Origin: Ailanthus altissimus
Lineage: Eukaryota; Streptophyta; Magnoliopsida; Sapindales; Simaroubaceae
Length of the DNA: 64,000 nt
Reading direction: 5' to 3'
NCBI GenBank assembly: GCA_946807835.1
Contig: OX327690.1
Coordinates: 12,248,501 to 12,312,500 of the forward strand
The position numbers and the translations under genes were made by a program. Positions 46,926 through 58,379 of the stretch are shown here, piece by piece (the stretch's first letter is position 1; each line of letters opens with the position of its first letter). The notes under the pieces were generated by a model. The model searched no databases. It was not told the DNA's origin and saw only the letters and a program-made list of their open reading frames with translations.

Positions 46926-48030
46926 ATGTTCAAGTAAACCTAAAAAGAAGAAAGTAAGGTTCAAGTTTCATTATGAAGCTTTTTTAGGAGAGGCCATAGA
47001 AGATGTGCAGAGTTATAAAAAAGTCTTGGCTAGGGGTAAATAAGAGTTGTGGTAACCTAATTGCTCATCTTACTAAGAAAATTTTCAATTATAGAGCAGG
47101 CTTAGTAAAGTGGAATAAGTAGGAGTTTGGGGGTTGGAAAAAGAAGTTGAATTCTTTAACACAGAAGTTGAAGGAGTGTAGAAGGGATGTTAAGCACTAC
47201 ATTAGCAATAAGGAGATTATTAGCTTGGAAAATCAAATTGATTTATTACTTTATGAAGAGGAAGTCTACTAGAAGCAAAGATCAAGGATTGCATGGTTCA
47301 GAAGAGAGAGACAAAAATACTAAATTTTTTCATGCTATGGCTTACAAAATGAAAAGGATGAATGAAATCAAGGGCAACTTAGATAGTAATGGCCTATGGA
47401 CTAAGGATGAACAAGTAGTCGAAGAGATCATATGTGATTACTTCTCTAATATCTTCACATCCACAAAGCCCTCAAAAGAGGTTAAGAATGCAACTCTTCA
47501 AGGTATTAGCAATAGAATGACTCGACAGATGAATGAATAATTGAACTAGTATTTTATAAATGAGCAAATAGTTAAAACAATGTGGCAATCTAGTCCCTTC
47601 AAAGCACCAAGCCCCGATGGCCTTTCTACTGGCTTCTTTCAAAGGCATTGGAATGATGTGGTTGAGGACATAACTAAAATTGATTTGTTTATCCTAAATT
47701 CCAAAGGTGATACTTCTATCCTGAATCACACACTGATCACCTAATTTCCAAGAAATAGAACCTACAACAAGTCACTAATTAAGAACCATTATCCTTTGCA
47801 ATGTCATCTATAAATTCATTGCCAAGGCAGTAGTAAATAGGCTAAAGAGTGTTTTAGACAGCATAATTTCCAACGAAAGTGCATTTTTCCCTAATAGATT
47901 AATTAGTGACAATGTTATTATTGGTTATGAATGCCTTCATAAGATTAGGTACAAAAAAGATAGAGAGAGAGATCTTATTGCCCTTAAGCTTGAGGTTTGA
48001 TGTTGATATGATAGGCTTAGTTTTAAGATG
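46926..48030 (+). pseudogene. LINE reverse transcriptase remnant, truncated
   Basis: The open piece 47187-47540 holds ERDKNTKFFHAMAYKMKRMN, the usual GDKNTKFFH pre-RT signature. RT follows from about 47590 with KAPSPDGLSTGFFQRHW (family: KAPGPDGF). Further on come VIIGYECLHKIR-like text and DLIALKLEV near 47990, where relatives read ALKLDMSKAYDR with the catalytic aspartate. The sequence stops resembling LINE about 48030, before YADD. The 3' half of ORF2 and the poly(A) tail are missing, replaced by Copia and Tat fragments. Confidence 0.85.
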
Positions 48031-48086
48031 TATTTCCTCAACATCTTTCTATATCTTAATTAAATGCTTTTAGAGTAACATACATT

Positions 48087-48271
48087 AATTTAATAATTTG
48101 TTGAGTCGATGCATACTAACTTTATAAACTAATGTCTCAAAAGTTGATATTAATAGAGATTTAGTGAACATATTTGCAAAATTGTTGGTGAAACAAATTT
48201 GTTTAACATCAATCTTATTTATTTGCAGTAACTCATTAGTATAAAATATTTTTAGAGAAATGTGTTTAATT
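48087..48271 (-). pseudogene. Copia RNase H C-terminal fragment
   Basis: Minus strand reads HISLKIFYTNELLQINKIDV, then NFANMFTKSLLISTFETLVY and SMHRLNKLLN. This is the end of Copia pol (relatives: HIxxKFFYTHELQxxGEIxV..LADLFTKALP). It stands alone between LINE and Tat fragments. It belongs to a different element from the Copia pol at 2735, which lacks this part. Confidence 0.85.
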
Positions 48272-48898
48272 CTATCAACTCAAGCTATGCATGCAAGGAT
48301 ATTTTCCTTACAATTTTCTTCTCCTGATATCTGTCGGATGACCACCTCTTCAAATTGTTTCGACAATTTTAAGGTATACAGCCATGTGGTATCCTTGAGC
48401 CTCGTATCTTTTATTAACTTGGCAGATGGCAAGCTGTTAATCACTTTTGATGAGGACTCTATTGGCAATAATAGATTGCACGACTCTTAGTCCACTAAGA
48501 AGCGCATCGTACGTGGCCTCATTATTAATGGTTGTGAAGTTAAATTTTACTGCATAGTTGAGTTCATCTCCTTCTGAACTAAAAAGAATTACATCAGCCT
48601 TATATCATTTTGAATTTAAAGCCCTATTAATAAAGAGTGTATTGGTAGGAGTATGGGGTTTAGGGCTTCTTTTTCCTTAGTTGCTTAAGGATTCTTCATA
48701 CAAGATGTTTTCTTTAACCTATCAATGGTCCGTGCCTTAATTTCTATTGTATATCAAACTCATTGAGCTTGATTATAGATTTGATGAGACATCCAAAGAG
48801 GTCTTCATTGTGAAGAATTTTTCTTAAAGGCTGGTCTATAAGAATGATTATTATATGGGCTTAGAAGTAGGGTCCATAACTTTCGTCCGATTATAACT
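48272..48898 (-). pseudogene. Tat-type RNase H fragment (third Tat copy)
   Basis: Close match to 12990-13660 in the same orientation. It covers the plant-type second RNase H and part of the first (shared words: GATATCTGTCGGATGACCAC, GGCTGGTCTATAAGAATGAT). Both edges are abrupt. The ORFs at 48260-48490 and 48280-48468 are chance frames. Confidence 0.85.
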
Positions 48899-48901
48899 AG
48901 T

Positions 48902-49930
48902 TGATAAGGGATAATTAGGTCTAAACTTTTTATCTTTCAAGCTTAATATTTGCTCATTTAAATTAAGATTATTTTTGCATTTTTATGTGTTTTATTGATA
49001 TTTTTTAGGTTTGAAGTCAATAAAAAAATAGGGGCAAAAATATCAAATATGTTACAGTATCCTACTATAGTAGATTACTATAGTGAAGAGCTACAGTAAA
49101 TTTGCTACAATATTGTTCCCGTTCTAAAAATAAGGTATGTGTATGCTCTTGTATCCGGCTAGACAGAAGTCGCCTCGAATTTGTGAGAAGCCGAGACTAA
49201 GGTATTTTGTTAGCAAGCGAGGTTTATTATTAAACCTAGGCTGGGATACAGTAGGCAAGAACTACTAATTGATATTTTGTAGGTTCTAATAGTTGACCGC
49301 TTAATCTAAGAAGGCCTGATCATTTTATTTTCTCTGAATGACCGTTTATCAAATTATAACATTAGAAAGGTTGACCTTAGCTAATTTGCCCCTTTACTTT
49401 TAGGTGAGCAATTGCCTTGAATTTATAAAGGACTTTGTAAAATTACCCATAACTACCCCTTGCTGTGATATCATCCAAAATCGCTCAAAACTATTTCTCA
49501 AGATTCTCTATGCTGTAATATCACCCTGATTAACATAAGCTTTGACACTGTTTACTATTATATTTCCTTTGTAAATCATCTGAAACATGTCAATGAGCTG
49601 CAAATCGTCTTTTGCAGTTTTCAGAAACTAAAATCATCCTATAATACTGCTTTCAGTCTTCATAAGTTGGCCACTTATCTTGATCCTCAAGATCATTGTC
49701 TTTAACCCAACCTTTTCTTTTGGAGTTAATTTTATTTAGGTAAAAACTCTTCATCTTCTGATCGTTCTAATAACTGTCATGAATTTAAATGTCAATGATC
49801 ATTAATAATGGTCTGATCATTAATAACGGTCTAATCATTGTCCCTATTAATTCTTCTTAAGTTCAAATATCTATATTAACTATTCATTAAATGCTCAATT
49901 GTTCGAGCATGACCTTTCATTTTAACTGCC
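48902..49930. repeat. LTR-like sequence of a Gypsy element
   Basis: Begins TGATAAGGGATAATTAGG at the exact edge of the Tat fragment. The start and general build (T-rich stretch, TTTTTAGG, then GGGGCAAAAAT) match the Athila LTR start at 22957 only loosely. It includes a short palindromic run CTACTATAGTAGATTACTATAG at 49072-49093. No 3' terminus was found. It may be the LTR/3' region of the element that carries the PMD gene. Confidence 0.4.
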
Positions 49931-49940
49931 TTGATGCCAC

Positions 49941-49948
49941 TATAAAAG
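49941..49948 (+). promoter_or_regulatory. TATA box of the PMD gene
   Basis: TATAAAAG with a plausible start about 30 bases downstream in the CATTTTTAC/CTTTTACTCTAAAC stretch. A CT-rich leader and a spliced ATG follow. The arrangement is that of a normal plant RNA polymerase II gene. Confidence 0.6.
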
Positions 49949-50066
49949 AGGAAGGAGTTCATTTTTACTTTTTACTTTTACTCTAAACATTTGCATTTCC
50001 TTCAACTATTTCAAGTATTTTTCAACTTGTTCTTGAACTCTCAACAGCCTTCATCCCATCTTTAAG

Positions 50067-50155
50067 GTAAGTTTAAGCTAATTTCTTTTTTTAATCTTGA
50101 TTTTTGCATTTTTGTTTTTAAGTTTTGTTTGTTTACTACTGTTCTTTTCTTGTAG
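50067..50155 (+). other. Predicted 89-bp leader intron of the PMD gene
   Basis: Donor AAG|GTAAGT at 50067, a T-rich body, and acceptor TTTTCTTGTAG ending 50155, seven bases before the ATG. All signals are near consensus. Confidence 0.65.
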
Positions 50156-50162
50156 TTTTACC

Positions 50163-53100
50163 ATGGCATCTAAATTGATTGCTCTTGGTCATTCTAAGAA
50201 ATCAAAATCGACTAAAGCTCAAGAAATGCCCTTGGATCTTCTTTCCAAGTTCAGAATGGTCGATGGACAAGTTGTCCATAAGCTAGTGTCTTATAAAGAT
50301 GAATCCTCTCAATATATTCTTGGTCCATAGAAACGACCCCATTTGGTTCAGCCAACCAGACAACATGTCTACGTGGATGAATTCTAAGTCTATCAAGTAT
50401 TGGCTGAAATTATTTAGTGATTTTGTAGGATGATTAAATCATCTTAAACCCCACTTTAAATATGTATGGAATTAACTAAGGTTTACGATTTAATCTAATT
50501 ATCTAGATATTAGATACCTCTACATAATGGGCTAATATCAACTGCTTTATTATTTTGGTCTAGGGCCTTGAATGTCTTTTGTTTTAGGTTCAACTTTATG
50601 ACCTTTACCTTATATGATTTGGCCATTTTTTTCATTGTCTCTATCTATAGGGTTAACATCAATGCTAATCTTTTAGTAGGTTCTGTCGACTTATACATTT
50701 TTAGGTCAGAAAATAATTTTGGAAAGTTCATGACTTGCTTTAAAGAAAAATTGGCCACCTCCTCTAAGATAGAACATATCGCCTTCTTATTCTTTTGGTT
50801 GAGTAAGTATGCATTTTTCCTACCTTCTTAAAAAATAACTAAGGAATACTTGAAGGTGGCAATTGCCATAGCTGATGGCACCAATCTAGCATTGGGACCT
50901 TTTCTTCTTTCCCACCTCCATAAGGGACTAAATGAAATTGTCCCCAACAAAGATGAGGATACCTTTCACAATGCAAGCAGTCCCATATGGATACTCTATT
51001 TCTGGGTCACTGCCTATTTTCCCCGTTTTTTCAAAGTCACTTCCCAGCCCCCAGAAGGTCACCTTTGTTGCTATGTCCCTTGGTTAATCCAATGGCAACT
51101 AGACCAGGAGAATTGTAAGGATGTTTTTTTCTTTCTTTTACTCGACCCATTCTTTAGATGATCTTTTATTTTGTCACCTCAGGCTAGCCCTTTTTGGCCC
51201 TAAGTGAACTAGTCAGGCTTATTAGGGTCAATCGTCTTCTTTGGAAGTGGTCAAATATGATATTGACTTGAATAAATCTTGGGTTGCCTACTTTACTACC
51301 AGTGATTTGAAATTGTCCCCAACAAAGATGAGGATACCTTTCACAATGCAAGCGGTCCCATATGGATACTCTATTTCTGGGTCACTGCCTATTTTCCCCG
51401 TTTTTTCAAAGTCACTTCTCAGCCCCCAGAAGGTCACCTTTGTTGCTATGTCCCTTGGTTAATCCAATGGCAACTAGACCAGGAGAATTGTAAGGATGTT
51501 TTTTTCTTTCTTTTACTCGACCCATTCTTTAGATGATCTTTTATTTTGTCACCTCAGGCTAGCCCGTTTTGGCCCTAAGTGAACTAGTCATGCTTATTAG
51601 GGTCAATCGTCTTCTTTGGAAGTGGTCAAATATGATATTGACTTGAATAAATCTTGGGTTGCTACTTTACTACCAGTGATTTCCACTATGGTGTTATTAT
51701 TGCTGCCAATACAAAGAAGTGTGGCATTGTGACTTACCATCCTCAATGTGTAAGTCATCAAATTAGGTTTTTCCTGGCTGTCCATCACCCTAATCTCTTC
51801 TAGGTCAACCAAAACTTTAGGACCATGGTGGCTTTTAGGAGTTTAAGTTTTATCCAAGAGACCGCCACTGTAAATACTGAGTTAAAAAAATTACTTCAAA
51901 TAATCAATCTTTCTATTTCTTCTGGTTGGCTTAAGTCTTTTGATCAATACTTAGAGGAACTGGTGGCCTTTTATTTTATAATACCTATAGACAGAATTAT
52001 TCCTTTGCACAATTTTATAGATGACACTGATCTTACTGATGTTGTATAGGTCGACTAGCAAAAGACTAAGGGTAAGCTAATCTAAGAGAACTTTGATTTT
52101 GAACAATTTTTTGGCATTAAATATAATTATAATAACTTATACAAATTGAAACGAATAAGCTACCAAAGAAAGAGGGAATTGATCTAGGAACACAACTGGG
52201 CGGCATTGAGCCCCAAAGCAAATGGGCTCGCGAAGGTGGCCCATGGCTTGGTGAGGTGTTCTTTGAACAACCATTTATGGATCCGAGGCTGCTAATTCCA
52301 ATTACCAAATTCAACATAGCTGGACAGATTCCTGATAAATGAACAAATTGGCCTTTTTGGATCAGCTTTTATTTAAATTATTTTTCTGGACCGACTCTAG
52401 ATCTTGCACTAGTTTCAGTGGTTGGCCACTATTCATTTCAAGGTAATACTTGCATTTCTTTAATCCAATGGCTATCATTATGATATTGTTTTTCTTATCT
52501 ATGTCTTAGAGGCCGTCCCTATAACTTTAGATGCCCCAATAGTAGGAGTGGAGGAGGACTTGGCTCCACTAAAGAAGCGTGTTAAAGTAATCACTCGTTC
52601 CTCGTTCTTAATCAATTGCCTTTGGCATTTGATTAATCAATCGTTCCACCAAAGATGCAAAAGTTTTTTTTTGCATAGATGACCACTAAGAAACTAGCAA
52701 AAATAAAGATAATTCATTCCAAAATACCATTTGAGTCGAATGCTCCACTATATTACTTTTATCCCCAAAAGGAAGCAATCGGTTGTTTAAATAGTCAAGG
52801 AGGCTGAAAAGAAGGCAGAGGAGATGACATCTTTGGATTGTCTAAAGGTTTAATTGATGCTTGAGGTGTAAGAGCTTAGAGACTATAGCAGGGTCGCCAT
52901 GTAAAAAAAAAAAAAGACCTAGAGAGCGCTTTGGCAAAAATAAGAGATGAAGAAGCAGAAAGAATGGCCTTAAGAAGAAGCTAGAGCTTAAGGACACCTT
53001 GTTCCGAAGTTTGAAGCCAATGTTAAGGTGGTCGATTTTGTAGGTTCTAATTTTTGTTCTTTCTTGGAAAAAATGTAACTAGCCAATGAATCCCTACTCT
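50163..53100 (+). pseudogene. Plant mobile domain (PMD) gene, decayed, antisense to Tat pol
   Basis: ATG at 50163 in context ACCATGGC starts MASKLIALGHSKKSKSTKAQ. The first open stretch ends at 50330. PMD text follows in pieces: CFRFNFMTFTLYDLAIFF (about 50580), KIEHIAFLFFWLSKYAF (50770), AIADGTNLALGPFLLSHLHK and SPIWILYFWVTAYFPRF (50860-51040), HYGVIIAANTKKCGIVTYHP (51685) and LIPITKFNIAGQIPDK (52290). The C-terminal part (52790-53050) is charged and coiled-coil-like. PMD proteins (MAIN/MAIL1 and transposon-borne relatives) act in the nucleus and are often carried by plant transposons. Here it lies downstream of Tat integrase on the opposite strand. A 375-bp duplication and several stops inactivate it. 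Start choice rests on the leader intron. Confidence 0.75.
50934..51682 (+). repeat. 375-bp tandem duplication within the PMD gene
   Basis: The block starting GAAATTGTCCCCAACAAAG at 50934 repeats from 51309. Few differences are visible (GCAG/GCGG, TTCCCAG/TTCTCAG, CCCTTTTT/CCCGTTTT, and one missing base in TTGCCTAC/TTGCTAC). 375 is divisible by three, but the single-base loss in copy 2 shifts the frame. Confidence 0.92.
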
Positions 53101-53499
53101 TATAAACTTTTTTTTGAATGAATGAAGTTTATTTTTGAAATGGTAGAATTTATTCTTTGTAAAATTTTTAGATATTCAATGCAAACTTAAAAAAATTAGC
53201 AAATCAATTTCCTCAATCGACCAATGTTAAGGATTATAAACTAACATAATCGTTTGGCTTTTTAATAAATGAAAGTTTCTTAACAAAATAAGGCCAACCT
53301 TATTTAGTCGATTGTTATGACTATTTTTAAAATGAAGGAACAAATTAGCTAACACAATTTTGATCAAAACATCAATTTGTTCTAAAATTAAAATAAATTA
53401 GCCGCAATGTTTAACTAATCTATGAATCAGCATATGTCAACTAAGTTTCACAATGTTTTTATTTTAGATATCTTGATACTAGGCAAATTGTTATAAGGT
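53101..53499. other. Spacer between PMD gene and Tat integrase
   Basis: AT-rich with no recognisable domain. It separates the convergent 3' ends of the plus-strand PMD gene and the minus-strand Tat pol. Confidence 0.5.
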
Positions 53500-55440
53500 T
53501 GACTGACTTTTGGTCTTATGATCAATAGTCCTATTGGAAGATCGTCTTGTCGATCCCTTCCCAAATAGTAGGTTGGTAAGGTTTAAGATATTTTTCATTG
53601 ATCGACTGGGTACAAATTTCTCCATCTAAATCGCTTAGTAAATGTGCCTCCTTGCCAAGGATTTTGGCTACCTTGAATATCCCTTCCCAATTGGCACTAA
53701 ATTTTTCAGGTTCACTTTGCTTGAAGCCTATTGGGAGGATTGCCTTCCATACAAGGTCACTTTAGCCAAATGTTTTACTCCTGACCTTTTTATTATAAGT
53801 TCTTTCCATTTTTTGTTTTCACTTTTAAGGCAATTTAGAGCTTCGAGGCAATGCTCATCCAATTTATCCATTTCTTCAAACATGGCACCCCGATATTGTA
53901 GGGGATTTAGATCATCTTGGTATTGCCTTTTGAGTGAGCTTGCAATTAGTTCTATTGGGACCATAGCCTCATGTTCATAAACCAACTAATAAGATGAAGT
54001 ACCAGTGGCCATTTTTGGACTGACTCTGTTTGCCTATAGTACTTATTGGAGCTTCTTGTGCCATAATCTAGGGTTATCTAAGATTTATTTTTTCAACCCT
54101 TGGATGATGGATTTGTTTCTTGACTTGGCCTGACCATTTGACTAAGCATAATAGGGTGTAATGTGTACTAAATTGAAGTCAAACTCTTTTGCGAAGTCCC
54201 TTATTTTTTCTCCTGTGAATACTGTCCCTTGGTCTGTTGTGATTAACTTTGGTAGCCATGCCTGTAGAAAATATTTTCTTTGATAAATTTTATGACTGTT
54301 TATTGATTAACCGTCTTATATGGGATCCCCTTAACCCATTTCATGAAGTAATCGGTCGCTACAAATATAAACCCAAATTGTTTGGTTGATGGTAGATATA
54401 TTTTTCCAATTATATCCATCACCCAATCTCTAAATGGCTAAGGTTTAATTACGACATGCATTTCTTATTCTGGGATGATCTTTATCGACCCATGTTTTTG
54501 ACATTCTTCACATCCTTTGGCATAATCGTGACAATCATATCCCATAGTTGGATATAAAAATCCTATCTTCAAAATTTAATTGTCTGCTAAGATGGGCTCC
54601 AGCTAATCCTTTGTGAGCTTTGGTCATGACCAGCATACTTTTGTTTGGAGCCAATACACCTTAATAGTTCACCTAAAGGTACTCGTCTAAATAATTCTCC
54701 TATGAAAAGAGCAACTTTTGGTATGATGATCTTGATTCTTCGATCAGCTTGGTCGTTTGGGTTCTTTATGTAAGCAATTAAATTATTCCCCCAATTAGTA
54801 TTTAAATTGAGCTATAAGGTGTGTAATTGATTAGGTAGCCCTGAAGTATGTAGGCAAGATTATAGTCTGTAGATTAAAGGAATTTCTATGATCTTCCATA
54901 TGAACCCTGATGCCCCCTGAACGAGAACGTTGACTTCTGAATTATATATTCTTTTGAAGTACTCGACCAGGGTAAAAGCCTTAGATGAGGTGCTTTACCT
55001 TGTTACAATATGGTATGAGTAAGTTAGCCTCACAACTGTATTCCTCAATTACTTACTTTATTATCAACAAGGAATTGCCTAGAACTTCGATGTCTTTGAT
55101 GCTCATCTTAGTAAGTACCTCTAGCCTAATGATTAACGCTTCATACTCAGCCCGATTATTTTATGCATGGAAGGTCTAAGTAGACTGAAATCTTTTTCTT
55201 ATTCCTATGAGAGATACTAGAACGATTCCTGCTCTTGTGGCCTGATTTATTTTTGAACCACTAAACTAGAGCTACCAATTTATACTTAGTATGCCAATCT
55301 CGTGCTTGATTGTATCCATTAAGGCGTAAGATGATCGGCTAGAAAATTAGCCATAGCTTGCTTTTTGACTGCCTTCGGGGGAATATACTTCAAATTAAAT
55401 TCTAATAATGCAATCGCCTACTTTCTGAGCCTAAAGTGTA
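53500..55440 (-). pseudogene. Tat-type Gypsy pol, second copy (RH-aRH-INT)
   Basis: Minus strand, right to left. The first RNase H end is at 55430-55330 (ALLEFNLKYIPPKAVKKQAM, ANFLADH-like). The second RNase H is near 55170 (NNRAEYEALIIRLEVL). The integrase zinc finger is near 54550 (HDYAKGCEECQKHGSIK). The integrase core is at 54400-54130 (KQFGFIFVATDYFMKWVKGI, then LHPIMLSQMVRPSQE, where relatives read YxxQANGQAE). The integrase C-terminus is at 53985-53728 (MVYEHEAMVPIELIASSLKR). The 5' part is cut off at 55440 by an Athila LTR. Frameshifts and stops occur throughout. It is more complete at its 3' side than the copy at 12550. Confidence 0.87.
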
Positions 55441-56655
55441 AAAATTTTAAAATATATATTTGCCACCCCTGCGCCACAAGCTTTATCGCCCTAGCGCTAG
55501 AACTTAAGGCAAAATAAGAAAATAATAAAAAAGACTTGTTGAAGTCGCTCATTTTTGCCCCAGTGCTGGCTAGTCATCGCTCTAGTGAAAGCCCAGCACT
55601 ATGTCCTCACCAGTCCAATGATATAGCCTTTTGAACATAGTCTCGCAATAACAACAAGATAGCGCCCCAACAACAGTGCTATTCCTGACCACAAGAATAA
55701 GAGATTTCAAGCTTAAATCAATCCCTATAAAAGGTCACTCATCCCCAGCCTTTAGATATCATTTAAGAACATCTAAAAAGGCACAAGAGACACACAACAC
55801 AAGTCTTAGAGAGCAATTGGAGCATAACTTAAGCATCTATAGAGAGAAATTCAAGGCGTTCTTTGGCATCATGAGTTTCTTAGACAGCGCAATCAATAGC
55901 AATTCAATGTTTATATCGATTTCTATTGATTGTATCATGATTTCTTATTACTTTTACCGCTGTTCTCTTGTAGCCATGAACAAAATTTTCTTTTTAGGGT
56001 TAATATTGAACTCAATATGTGTGCCTAATTACCATATCTTTATAATGTTATATCTAGCTAATATATGGTGAATGAATTGATAATATTTTGATAAACTTGG
56101 GAGAAACATCATTATATTTAGACCTAGGTAATTTGATGCATGATTGTAGAGTAATATTCAATGTTGCATATGCAAGTTTTAAATTAGAATAGGAATATAC
56201 CTAATTGTCATGTATGATCAATAATACTTATTCTTAATGAATCTTAATTTATTACAAGTACTATAGGAATATAGGTATATGGTAAATTAAGGTATACTTG
56301 CATAACCTTGGGAGAGGTTTGTGAATACATTGGTGTATTGATCAATAACAAGAACTAAGAGAATTAAATATTAAAAGATTAATCATTAGAAAATATATTA
56401 AGGAATGGTATTCACCCTAGGTTTTATCTATATTGTTATCTTCCAAATCTCTTTACATTGTGTCATTGCTTTTATATTTTCTAAATTCATTTTTAGATTT
56501 TTTTTTTTTTGAATAATTACTAGGAAGACATAATTTTAGTTTAAAAAGAAGATATTATTCTTGTGGGTTCGACATCTGACTCTTTTGTCCCTTTATTACT
56601 TGCATACGACAGTGTATACTTGCACTTAATTATAAGATATAGAAATATCACATCA
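55441..56655 (+). mobile_element. Athila 5' LTR, start truncated
   Basis: Matches the solo LTR (23110-23925 plus 33317-33842) with moderate divergence and ends GATATAGAAATATCACATCA at 56655. Its 5' third is missing at the Tat junction. At 56131-56145 it reads TTTGATGCATGATTG unbroken, exactly where the other copy is interrupted by the young Copia element. The GC-rich array at 55455-55680 is a decayed version of that at 23135-23425. The plus ORF at 55676-56071 is accidental. Confidence 0.88.
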
Positions 56656-57299
56656 ACCATGAATGCCATCAAGACTCAGAAAGTAACTTGTAATTTCTGT
56701 AATGATAATCACATAAATGGATAGTGCATGGAGTCGGTGAATTATTTGGGGAATTATAATAGACAGGAGAACAATCTTTTATACTTTAGGGTGGAGAAAC
56801 CATTCGAACTTCTCTTGGAGTAACAACCAAGGGCAATAATCTAAACCAATTAACCCTCTAGGATTTCATCTATGACAAGAAAAGAAGATCGCCTTGGAAA
56901 ATATGTTCCTGCAGTATATGAAGTCCAATGATGCCATCCTAAAAAACCATTCTGTATTTCTAAAGACTTTACAGACTCAAACGAGATAACTTGCTACAGC
57001 TCTTAATAACCAACCTCAAGGAACCTTACCAAGTAATATCGAAGCTAATTTAAGATGTGAGAAAGAGCAGTACAAAGCTATCTATATAAGAAGTAGTAAA
57101 AATTTACAGTCCAACAATGAAGGAAAGCAGAATGATGCAAAAAGTGAGCCAAAAAATAGTTTAGAATGTAGTGTACAAAAGTAAGAAAATGCGAAAACCA
57201 ATTCAGAAATGCAGAGAAGTGCAAATGCAATAGAAAATAACAGTAGTAACAGTATGCAAAAGCATGTAATATAGTTTTTGCATCCATCTCCACTATTCC
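56656..57299 (+). pseudogene. Athila gag C-terminal remnant
   Basis: Directly after the LTR: NAIKTQKVTCNFCNDNHING, stop, CMESVNYLGNYNRQENN. This is the Athila gag zinc knuckle (CxxC..H..C) followed by the conserved VxYVGNFxRQQNN. The main part of gag and the primer-binding site are deleted, because the zinc knuckle begins only 34 bases from the LTR. Broken text such as RKEDRLGKYVPAVYEVQ continues to about 57050. The minus ORF 57078-57314 is a shadow. Confidence 0.8.
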
Positions 57300-57990
57300 T
57301 TTAAACACTACCAAAACAGAAATAAATAAGCACTTCTCTAAATTTTTAGATATCTTTAAGAAACTTTATATTAACATTCATTTTGCAGTTGTTCTTGAGC
57401 GAATGCCTAGTTATGTGAAGTTTATAAAAGATATCTTATTCAAGAATATGAGACTTGTAGATTTTGAAACTGTAGCACTCACTAAAGGATGTAGTACAAT
57501 CTTGTAGAAGAAATTGTCATCAAAGTTGAAAGATACAAGTAGTTTCACTATACTATGGACAATTGGGCACTAATTCTTTAGGAAGGCTTTATGTGATCTT
57601 GGAGCCAGCATCAACTTAATACCATTTTTTATCTACAAAAAGCTAGGTTTAAGGGAGGCTAAACCTATAAATGTTAACTTGCAACTTGTCGATCACTCAC
57701 TCACATATCCAAGAGGTGTTATTAAAAATGATTTGGTAAAGGTTGATAAATTGATCTTTCCTATAGATTTTATAATGTTGGACATGTATAAGGATCGAGA
57801 AATCTCTATCATTCTATGAAAACCATTCCTAGTCACTAGCAGAACTCTTATTGATATCTAGAAAGGAGAATTAACTATGAGAGTGCAGAATGAAGAAGTC
57901 ACCTTCAATGTGTTCAAAGCCATGAAGTGCCTGAATGAGGACGATGAATGCTTTAGCATTGAAGTTATTGATAGTAAAGTTCAATAAGTT
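57300..57990 (+). pseudogene. Athila protease region remnant
   Basis: Readable with few breaks: FAVVLERMPSYVKFIKDILF, FETVALTKGCSTIL, then the active-site region ALCDLGASINLIPFFIYKKL (57588-57645), where DLGAS is the lineage's usual catalytic triad form. It continues as VDHSLTYPRGVIKNDLVKVD, LTMRVQNEEVTFNVFKAMKC and a trailing acidic segment. In a live element it processes the Gag-Pol polyprotein. Confidence 0.88.
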
Positions 57991-58379
57991 TTTAACAAGA
58001 ATATCATTCATGACTTTTTAGAAGATTTTATAGTTAATGAAGAAGAAATTGAGAGACTTGAAGCACAAGAGTAAGTTGAGAATAGAACCTATATACCAGA
58101 GGGTAAACAAGCTCAAAATAAGCCGTCCATTGAATAACCTCCCAATTAAAGTTGAAACCCTTACCTAATCACTTGAGGTATGCATTTTTTAGAGAGTCTT
58201 TTACTTTACTAGTCATAGTTTCTACCAAACTTGATGAACTCCAAGAAGAGAAGTTGTTAAAAGTATTGGATGGACTATAGCATATATCAAAGGAATAAGT
58301 CCATCATTTTGCATGCATAGAGTTTTGTTAGAGGAGGGATATAAAACTATAATAAAGCATTAAATGATATTAAATCTAT

